This document shows positions 13,556 to 18,982 of a stretch of 18,982 nucleotides of DNA, piece after piece. The notes under the pieces are model-generated. The model was given only the letters and a program-made list of their open reading frames with translations, was not told the DNA's origin and did not search any database. How positions within the stretch are numbered: position 1 is the first letter of the stretch; each line of letters begins with the position of its first letter. Position numbers and translations under genes: made by a program. The DNA lies in contig CAAFYX010000149.1 in the NCBI GenBank assembly GCA_900767375.1, forward strand, positions 1-18,982, written 5' to 3'. The stretch is from Rikenellaceae bacterium (GTDB lineage: Bacteria; Bacteroidota; Bacteroidia; Bacteroidales; UBA932).

Positions 13556-14426
13556 AGAATCCGTGCAGGAGCGCCTGGATGTCGGGCGCTTCTCCTGTCA
13601 TCACTGAGTACCCGGAAATGGCCTGGCATGCCAGCCATACTTTTCCGGGTATATATTTTGCCCCGCCGTCCAGGGCGCGGGCGAGTGTCAGGGCGCTGAA
13701 TGCAGGGTCCCGGTAGTTCGCCTCGAGCAATATCTGTCCGTCCTTGAAATCATCCTTGGACAGCTCATTGAATGAGCCCAGCGCTACAGGAAGGGCATAA
13801 ATGACCAGGTCGCTGTGAGCCAGAGCTTCGCGGAAGCTGCTGATGTCCAGGATTTTGAATCCATACTCCGGCAGTCCCTTTGAGAATTCCTCCGCCTTTC
13901 CGGAGGTCCTGTTCATAATGGCGGTGGAGAATCCCATCTCCGCCGCGGCCACCGCCGCGGCCTTTCCGGCGCCGCCGAGCCCCACGATGAGGGCTTCCGG
14001 CTTCCTTCCGTATCTCTTCCCGAGGCTTGCTTTCACGAACTGGTGGACCTTCTTGTGGGCTTCTGCGCCGAATGTGGTGTAGAATTCATCGATAATCCCC
14101 GGAAACAGGTTCTCGGCGACAGTGAGTATCACACCGGTAAAGTCGGAGTTGTGGGCGCTGATGCCGTTTCCTGTTTTGACCAGGATGTTTGCCGCACCGA
14201 TGAGGGCTGCCGGGCCGGACACTATGTCGGCCTTCTCGAAAGCCTGCTCCTTGAACGGGGCGGTCACGTTTATTGCTTTGTAGCTCTTCTTGAATCTGGC
14301 ATACGACTCCTCGAAATACTGGCCCTCGATGAGGTCATAGCCGTATTTTCCCTGATATGCGAGCCTGAACAGTTCGGGGCTCTGCGAATGCTCTATCGGA
14401 TATCCGATCAAACCGAATTCAGACAT
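13548..14426 (-). CDS. aroE: Shikimate dehydrogenase
   Basis: Reduces 3-dehydroshikimate to shikimate with NADPH in aromatic amino-acid synthesis. Using the ATG at 14426 the protein has 292 residues and begins MSEFGLIGYPIEHSQSP, with shikimate-binding Ser14 and Ser16. Further motifs are NVTAPFK (53-59, catalytic Lys59), the NTD-type site NSDFTG with Asp95, and the nucleotide-binding GLGGAGKAA (149-157). About 54 residues separate Asp95 from the glycine loop, more than in standard AroE, so an insertion of perhaps 25-30 residues is present. This start overlaps the trmH stop by 8 bp (ATGTCTGA); an ATG seven codons upstream is possible but gives a tail foreign to the family. It is the third gene of the lysS-trmH-aroE operon and its end overlaps the convergent esterase gene. 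Confidence 0.93.
   Translation of the reverse strand: MSEFGLIGYPIEHSQSPELFRLAYQGKYGYDLIEGQYFEESYARFKKSYKAINVTAPFKEQAFEKADIVSGPAALIGAANILVKTGNGISAHNSDFTGVILTVAENLFPGIIDEFYTTFGAEAHKKVHQFVKASLGKRYGRKPEALIVGLGGAGKAAAVAAAEMGFSTAIMNRTSGKAEEFSKGLPEYGFKILDISSFREALAHSDLVIYALPVALGSFNELSKDDFKDGQILLEANYRDPAFSALTLARALDGGAKYIPGKVWLACQAISGYSVMTGEAPDIQALLHGFSI
13609..13660 (+). terminator. Strong hairpin with T-rich tail inside aroE, candidate terminator of the esterase gene
   Basis: TACCCGGAAA (13609-13618) pairs with TTTCCGGGTA (13642-13651). TGG and CTGG continue the stem to a CATG loop around the palindrome CTGGCATGCCAG, with a one-base bulge and a short asymmetric bulge. TATATTTTG follows on the plus strand, as expected for a terminator of the esterase transcript. 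It lies within the aroE coding region on the opposite strand. Confidence 0.5.
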
Positions 14427-15216
14427 TTCTCTGGCGTACTGCTTCAAACAAAAGGATGGCTGCGCTGACCGATGCGTTGAGGCTGTCGAGCCGGCCCAGC
14501 ATCGGGATCTTTATATGTGCGTCTGCGGCTTTGCGCCAGATGTCCGTCAGTCCGGTGGCTTCCGTACCGATGGCGATGGCTGTGCCGCATTTCATGTCGG
14601 TGTCGTAATACCACTCAGAGTCCTGCAGCTGGGCGGTGTAGATGCGGATGCCATGGGCCTTCAGCCATTTGATGGCATCTTCGGAGGAGCAGCAGACCAC
14701 CGGAACGGTGAATACTGCGCCGATGCTCGTGCGGATGAGGTTCGGGTTGAAGATGTCAGTCAGCGGGTCGCAGACAAGGACTGCATCGGCGCCTGCCGCG
14801 TCCGCGCTCCTCAGCACCGCACCCAGGTTCCCGGGCTTCTCCACGCTCTCCAGGACCACTATCAATGGATCATGGTCAATTTCAATGTCCTCCAGACCTC
14901 TCTGCTTCACCTTCACCTCCGCAATTATCCCCTCGGTTCCTCCTCTGTACGCCACCTTGTCGTACAGTTCCCTGGTAATATGGACATATTTCGCCTCAGA
15001 AGGCAGTTGTCCTTCTGAGGCAAGTGAGAGGCCGTAAATTTCAGGACAGATGAAGACGGTGTCTATCTCGAAGCCTCCCTCGACGCAATGCTCCAGCTCC
15101 CTCCTGCCCTCAACAACGAAAAGTCCCATCTCCTTGCGGAGGCGGGCCTTTTCCTGCAGGGCCAGAAGCGTCTTGATCTTCGGATTCTGCGCCGATGTGA
15201 CTGCTTCGACTCTCAT
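14419..15216 (-). CDS. TrmH/SpoU-family RNA 2'-O-methyltransferase
   Basis: A 265-residue SPOUT methyltransferase that should methylate a ribose 2'-OH in tRNA or rRNA using SAM. Residues 1-100 are the L30e-like substrate-binding domain with the conserved start SAQNPKIK and the segment FVVEGRRELEHC. The catalytic part shows motif 1, ESVEKPGNLGAVLRSADAAG (Asn and Arg conserved), motif 2, AIGTEATGL, and motif 3, IPMLGRLDSLNASVSAAI, which form the trefoil-knot SAM site. All three motifs are intact. It starts 4 bp after the lysS stop and overlaps aroE by 8 bp, so it is the middle gene of a compact operon. The modified position cannot be predicted from sequence. Confidence 0.92.
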   Translation of the reverse strand: MRVEAVTSAQNPKIKTLLALQEKARLRKEMGLFVVEGRRELEHCVEGGFEIDTVFICPEIYGLSLASEGQLPSEAKYVHITRELYDKVAYRGGTEGIIAEVKVKQRGLEDIEIDHDPLIVVLESVEKPGNLGAVLRSADAAGADAVLVCDPLTDIFNPNLIRTSIGAVFTVPVVCCSSEDAIKWLKAHGIRIYTAQLQDSEWYYDTDMKCGTAIAIGTEATGLTDIWRKAADAHIKIPMLGRLDSLNASVSAAILLFEAVRQRNV

Positions 15217-15220
15217 ATCA

Positions 15221-16756
15221 CTATTCCTCTTCTTTCTTGACAGCCTTTTCAGGTTTCATCTGAGGGAAGAAAAGAACGTCCTGGATGGTGCTCTGGCCGG
15301 TCATGAACATGGTCAGACGGTCGATACCCATTCCGAGACCGGAGGTAGGCGGCATACCGTACTCGAGAGCGCGCACGAAGTCGTAGTCGATGAACATAGC
15401 CTCGTCGTCTCCGTTGCTCTTAAGGCGTGCCTGCTCTTCGAAGCGCTCGAGCTGGTCGATAGGATCGTTGAGCTCGGAGTAAGCATTGGCAAGCTCCTTT
15501 CCGCAGACGAAAAGCTCGAATCTTTCGGTGAGGGCAGGATTGGTCCTGTGGCGCTTGGTCAGAGGAGACATCTCCACAGGGTAATCGGTCACGAAAGTAG
15601 GCTCGATGAGGTTCTTCTCAGCATATTCGCCGAAGATGGCATCGATGAGCTTGCCCTTGCCCATGGAAGGCTCGATCTCGACGTTGAGCTTCTTGCAGGT
15701 GGCGCGGAGCTCGTCCTCGTCCATTCCGGACACGTCCACTCCCGCATACTGCTTGATGGCCTCGAGGATAGGGAGGCGGCGGTATGGCGGTTTGAAATTG
15801 ACAGTGTTCTCTCCGATGGTGACCTCGGTGGTGCCGTTGACCTTGAGGGAGATCTTCTCGAGCATCTTCTCCACGAACTCCATCATCCAGATGTAGTCCT
15901 TGTAGGCGACGTAGATCTCCATGCAGGTGAACTCAGGGTTGTGGGTCTTGTCCATTCCCTCGTTGCGGAAGTCCTTTGCGAACTCGTAGACTCCGGCGTA
16001 GCCGCCGACGATGAGTCTCTTGAGGTAAAGCTCATTGGCGATACGCAGGTAGAGAGGGATGTCGAGGGCGTTGTGGTGAGTGATGAACGGGCGGGCGGTG
16101 GCGCCTCCCGGAATGCTCTGGAGGATAGGGGTCTCGACCTCGAGGCAGCCTGCGTTGTTGAAGTACTCGCGCATGGTGGCCACGATCTGGGCTCTCTTGA
16201 TGAAGGTGTCCTTCACCTGAGGGTTGACGATGAGGTCGACGTATCTCTGGCGGTAGCGGAGCTCAGGGTCGGTGTATGCGTCATGGACGGTGCCGTCGGC
16301 GTCGGCCTTGACGATAGGGAGGACCTTGAGGGACTTGCTCAGGAGGGTGAGTTCCTTGGCGTGGACTGAAAGCTGTCCGGTCTGGGTGATGAAGGCGAAG
16401 CCCTTTATGCCCACGATGTCGCCGATGTCGAGGAGTTTCTTGAAGACGGTGTTGTACATGGTCTTGTCCTCGTCCGGGCAGATCTCGTCGCGTTTGACAT
16501 AAACCTGCATCCTGCCGGTTTCGTCCTGAAGCTCCATGAAGGAAGCTGCGCCCATGATTCGGCGTGACATGATACGTCCGGCGATGCAGACATCAGTGAG
16601 GTTCTCCTTTTCCGGGTCATACTGCTCCTTGATGCTCTGTGCGGTCGCGTTGACCGGATAAAGTGGTGCCGGATACGGCTCGATTCCCAATTCCCTGAGC
16701 TTGCTGAGAGACTCGCGTCTCAGCTGTTCCTGCTCGCTGTACTCGATATTGCTCAT
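15221..16756 (-). CDS. lysS: Lysine--tRNA ligase, class II
   Basis: Charges tRNA-Lys. The 511-residue protein has the N-terminal OB-fold anticodon-binding domain (about 55-145, including RIMSRRIMGAASFMELQDE). The class II catalytic core follows: ELRYRQRYVDLIVN (165-178), motif 2 in FRNEGMDKTHNPEFTCMEIY (263-282) and motif 3, GLGMGIDRL (473-481). The ATG at 16756 gives the standard start MSNIEYSEQEQLRRESLSKL. The C-terminal tail, KPEKAVKKEEE, is short and charged. It is the first gene of the lysS-trmH-aroE operon, with trmH 4 bp downstream, and is divergent from recJ. Its likely promoter is the TAnnTTTG element at 16792-16799. Confidence 0.97.
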   Translation of the reverse strand: MSNIEYSEQEQLRRESLSKLRELGIEPYPAPLYPVNATAQSIKEQYDPEKENLTDVCIAGRIMSRRIMGAASFMELQDETGRMQVYVKRDEICPDEDKTMYNTVFKKLLDIGDIVGIKGFAFITQTGQLSVHAKELTLLSKSLKVLPIVKADADGTVHDAYTDPELRYRQRYVDLIVNPQVKDTFIKRAQIVATMREYFNNAGCLEVETPILQSIPGGATARPFITHHNALDIPLYLRIANELYLKRLIVGGYAGVYEFAKDFRNEGMDKTHNPEFTCMEIYVAYKDYIWMMEFVEKMLEKISLKVNGTTEVTIGENTVNFKPPYRRLPILEAIKQYAGVDVSGMDEDELRATCKKLNVEIEPSMGKGKLIDAIFGEYAEKNLIEPTFVTDYPVEMSPLTKRHRTNPALTERFELFVCGKELANAYSELNDPIDQLERFEEQARLKSNGDDEAMFIDYDFVRALEYGMPPTSGLGMGIDRLTMFMTGQSTIQDVLFFPQMKPEKAVKKEEE

Positions 16757-16791
16757 TTCTTTCGTTTATGATATTCCTTGTTAACAATTTA

Positions 16792-16799
16792 CAAATTTA
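16792..16799 (-). promoter_or_regulatory. Probable lysS operon promoter, -7 element
   Basis: On the minus strand this reads TAAATTTG, an exact TAnnTTTG match, 35 bp before the lysS ATG. The region upstream is A-rich and shows no good -33 box. Confidence 0.5.
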
Positions 16800-16846
16800 G
16801 CACAAATTTTTCTTTCTTTTTAAGAAGCACTTCGGAATTTTTTCAG

Positions 16847-16854
16847 TATTTTTG
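16847..16854 (+). promoter_or_regulatory. Probable recJ promoter, -7 element
   Basis: TATTTTTG exactly matches TAnnTTTG, 37 bp before the recJ ATG. No clear -33 box is visible. The lysS and recJ elements are about 50 bp apart and point away from each other. Confidence 0.5.
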
Positions 16855-16891
16855 TCAAATATGGCGGGTAATGTTCTCCCGTTAGAGAATT

Positions 16892-18625
16892 ATGGCAAAG
16901 GAATGTAAATGGGAACTTAAGGAACAGGCCGACCCCGAAAAGGTCAGCCGGATTTCCACAGAACTCGGGATAGACACTGTCCTGGGCGAGCTTCTCGTGA
17001 AGAGGGGTGTGGAGACCTTCGAGCAGGCCCGTTCATTCTTCCGCCCGTCATTGGACAACCTCCATGACCCTTTCCTTATGAAGGACATGGACATCGCGGT
17101 GGAGAGGCTCCACAAAGCCATTTCCACCAGGGAGAAAATCCTTGTTTATGGTGATTATGATGTCGACGGCACCACGGCCGTGGCCCTTGTATTCTCGTTC
17201 ATCCGTCGGTTTACGGCAGCTGTGGATTTCTACATCCCGGACAGGAATGACGAAGGATACGGCGTATCCGTAAAGGGCATCGACTGGGCGGCCGAGAACG
17301 GCTTCAAGCTCATCATCACCCTCGACTGCGGAATAAAGGCCATCGAAAAGACTCTCTATGCGCGTTCCAAGGGGATAGACATGATCATCTGCGACCATCA
17401 TCTTCCGGACAACGAGATTCCGGCGGCAGTAGCCGTACTCGATCCGAAGCGTGAGGACTGCAGCTATCCTTTTGACGACCTTTCCGGCTGCGGAGTCGGC
17501 TTCAAGCTTGTCCAGGCGTATTCCCAGCGTTTCGGGATACCTTTCGACACCCTCGTCCCCCTTCTGGACTACCTCGTGGTCAGCATCGCTTCTGACCTCG
17601 TCTCCGTCGTCGGGGAGAACCGTGTTCTGGCCCACTATGGCCTCAAGCAGCTCAATGAGAGTCCGCGTGCGGGCCTTCTCGCCATGATCACCCTTTCGAA
17701 GCTCGAGCTCGGACACATCACCATCGATGATATTGTCTTCAAGATCGGTCCGCGCATCAATGCCGCCGGCAGGATGGAGACCGGCCGGCTTGCCGTCGAG
17801 CTCCTCACTGCCACCGACATCGCCACCGCCACCGCCATCGGCGAGAAGATCAACGAGAACAACAACGACCGCAAGAGCATCGACCGCGAGATCACCCAGG
17901 AGGCCCTGGAGATGGTGCAGAACGGCCAGTGCCTCTCCTGGAAGAACGCCACTATCGTATACAATCCGAGCTGGAACAAGGGAGTCGTCGGCATTGTCGC
18001 CTCACGCCTTGTCGAGGCCTTCTACAAGCCTACCATCGTGCTGACCAAGTCCAACGGTTTCGTCACGGGCTCGGCCCGCAGCATCCAGGGATTCGATTTC
18101 TATGAGGCCATCGAGAGCTGCTCCGACCTTCTCGAGAACTTCGGCGGACATGTCTATGCCGCCGGCCTCACCTTGAAGGAGGAGAACCTCCCTCAGTTCG
18201 CCGAGCGTGTGGACAAGTTTGTCGGCGAGAAGATCACCGAGGAAATGCTTACACCGGTGGTCGTAATCGATGCAAAGCTCGATTTCTCACGCATAACCCC
18301 TAAATTCTTCAGGATACTCAAGCAGTTCCAGCCGTTCGGCCCGGGCAATTCCAACCCTATCTTCCTGACTGAGAACGTTTATGATGACGGCAACGCACGT
18401 AAGGTCGGCGCCGGTGGTGTCCATGTCAAGCTTGACCTTCTCCAGGAGTCCCAGCCATACCACCAGATTCCGGCCATAGCCTTCAATATGTCCGACTTCT
18501 ACGAGTACATAAAGGCCGGCAATCCATTCGACGTCTGCTACGCCATCGTCGAAAACTATTATCGGGGCAATACCAACATCCAGCTCCGTCTCAAGGACCT
18601 CCACGAACGCGAGGACATCATCTGA
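16892..18625 (+). CDS. recJ: Single-stranded-DNA-specific exonuclease RecJ
   Basis: A 5'-3' exonuclease for single-stranded DNA in recombination, mismatch and base-excision repair. The length of 577 residues is typical. Catalytic DHH-domain motifs are YGDYDVDGTT (86-95), the ITLDCGIK segment (142-149) and DHH (168-170) in ICDHHLPD. Then come PRINAAGRM, typical of RecJ, and the DHHA1 domain with GSARSIQGFDFYEAI and ENFGGHVYAAGLTL. The C-terminal OB-like domain includes FQPFGPGNSNPIF. All metal-binding motifs appear intact. The gene is divergent from lysS and is followed by a T-rich stretch without a classical hairpin, then by the 72-bp repeat array. Confidence 0.96.
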   Translation: MAKECKWELKEQADPEKVSRISTELGIDTVLGELLVKRGVETFEQARSFFRPSLDNLHDPFLMKDMDIAVERLHKAISTREKILVYGDYDVDGTTAVALVFSFIRRFTAAVDFYIPDRNDEGYGVSVKGIDWAAENGFKLIITLDCGIKAIEKTLYARSKGIDMIICDHHLPDNEIPAAVAVLDPKREDCSYPFDDLSGCGVGFKLVQAYSQRFGIPFDTLVPLLDYLVVSIASDLVSVVGENRVLAHYGLKQLNESPRAGLLAMITLSKLELGHITIDDIVFKIGPRINAAGRMETGRLAVELLTATDIATATAIGEKINENNNDRKSIDREITQEALEMVQNGQCLSWKNATIVYNPSWNKGVVGIVASRLVEAFYKPTIVLTKSNGFVTGSARSIQGFDFYEAIESCSDLLENFGGHVYAAGLTLKEENLPQFAERVDKFVGEKITEEMLTPVVVIDAKLDFSRITPKFFRILKQFQPFGPGNSNPIFLTENVYDDGNARKVGAGGVHVKLDLLQESQPYHQIPAIAFNMSDFYEYIKAGNPFDVCYAIVENYYRGNTNIQLRLKDLHEREDII

Positions 18626-18649
18626 TTCTTTCTTCTTTCTTTTTATTAG

Positions 18650-18982
18650 ACCCAGCCACCCCTCCCCGTGGTCTTGGTTTCCGTATTCCCCGCTCAGATG
18701 TGCCTCTGTGACACATTCCGGAAACCAACCCCTCCCCAGAGCCCCTTGGTTTCCACTCGACCCTCTCAGACGTGCTTCTGCGGCCTGTTTCGGAAACCAG
18801 CGGCCTCAAAACGTCCCTTGGTTTCCATCCACCCCTCGCAGACGTGCGTACAAGGCTCATCTCGGAAACCAACCCCATCCCAGAGGCCCTTGGTTTCCAC
18901 TCACCCCGCTTAGACGTGCTTCTGCGGCCTGTTTCGGAAACCAGCGGCCTCAAAACGGCCCTTGGTTTCCATTCACCCCTCA
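18650..18982 (+). repeat. Tandem repeat array, exact 72-bp period, runs off the window
   Basis: TTGGTTTCC recurs at 18674, 18746, 18818, 18890 and 18962, and GGAAACC recurs at 18720, 18792, 18864 and 18936: both series are spaced exactly 72 bp. Each unit therefore contains an inverted pair, TTGGTTTCC and GGAAACCA, with CAGACGTGC-type sequence between. Units 2 and 4 are nearly identical and units 1 and 3 are related, so a 144-bp higher-order repeat overlies the 72-bp one. The array starts near 18650 with a partial unit and is cut by the window end. No coding role is supported. Confidence 0.8.

Noticed and set aside
15050..16369. 439-codon plus-strand frame opposite lysS
   Set aside because: Its composition is that of an antisense frame of a synthetase gene; lysS motifs are complete on the minus strand.
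16861..16908. 15-codon frame overlapping the recJ start as a leader peptide
   Set aside because: Its ATG lies at about the expected transcription start, so little or no leader would precede it; no sign of translation.
18618..18953. Minus-strand frame with 24-residue repeats (LVSETGRRSTS-type) in the 72-bp array
   Set aside because: The 72-bp period is a multiple of three, so any stop-free unit gives a long repetitive frame; the plus strand is open too, and the product resembles no known repeat protein.
18674..18982. CRISPR array
   Set aside because: The sequence between the short conserved blocks also repeats from unit to unit (units 2 and 4 are nearly identical), so there are no unique spacers, and no cas genes are present.

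Overview
The window looks like a chromosomal segment of a Bacteroidales bacterium (phylum Bacteroidota) with a fairly GC-rich genome. Several genes are preceded by the Bacteroidota -7 promoter element TAnnTTTG, and Shine-Dalgarno sequences are poor. The gene content also fits: an SSB with a DDLPF tip, a SusC-like plug domain, an ECF sigma operon and secreted GH43/GH3 enzymes. An Alistipes-like or related gut lineage is plausible, but this is inference and the genus cannot be fixed from sequence reading alone.

Layout. (1) 1-3261: ssb and a CYTH-domain gene form a tight pair, followed by a RAYT-type Y1 transposase that is visibly more AT-rich than its neighbours. Both flanking intergenic regions carry about 56-bp imperfect palindromes of one family (196-319 and 2639-2828). 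Further out lies a 36-bp sequence present in inverted orientation (113-148 and 2932-2967). This is a probable RAYT/REP-like system. (2) 3262-6273: dihydrolipoyl dehydrogenase, then a strong stem-loop, then a three-gene operon of ECF sigma factor, single-pass membrane protein (anti-sigma candidate) and stand-alone SusC-like plug protein. (3) 6310-12471, minus strand: a GH3 beta-glycosidase lipoprotein, a 937-residue secreted GH43 protein fused to a complete metallo-beta-lactamase-fold domain, and a SIS-domain sugar-phosphate protein. The SIS gene's promoter sits inside the terminator hairpin of the upstream operon. (4) 12584-13555: a divergent CE1-like esterase that lacks a recognisable nucleophile elbow and C-terminal catalytic His. 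It converges on, and overlaps by 8 bp, the minus-strand operon lysS-trmH-aroE (16756-13548). (5) 16892-18625: recJ, divergent from lysS, followed by an exact 72-bp-period tandem repeat that runs off the window end.

How the genes fit together. The GH3, GH43-MBL and CE1-like genes suggest a small hemicellulose or plant-glycoside locus without SusC/SusD genes; the SIS protein may act on a resulting sugar phosphate. The remaining genes are mostly housekeeping: replication and repair (ssb, recJ), translation (lysS, trmH), the shikimate pathway (aroE) and 2-oxoacid dehydrogenase metabolism (lpd). The most unusual items are the GH43-MBL fusion, the RAYT with its palindromic repeats, the sigma/membrane protein/mini-plug operon, and the promoter-in-terminator arrangement upstream of the SIS gene. 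No tRNA, rRNA or CRISPR array was recognised.
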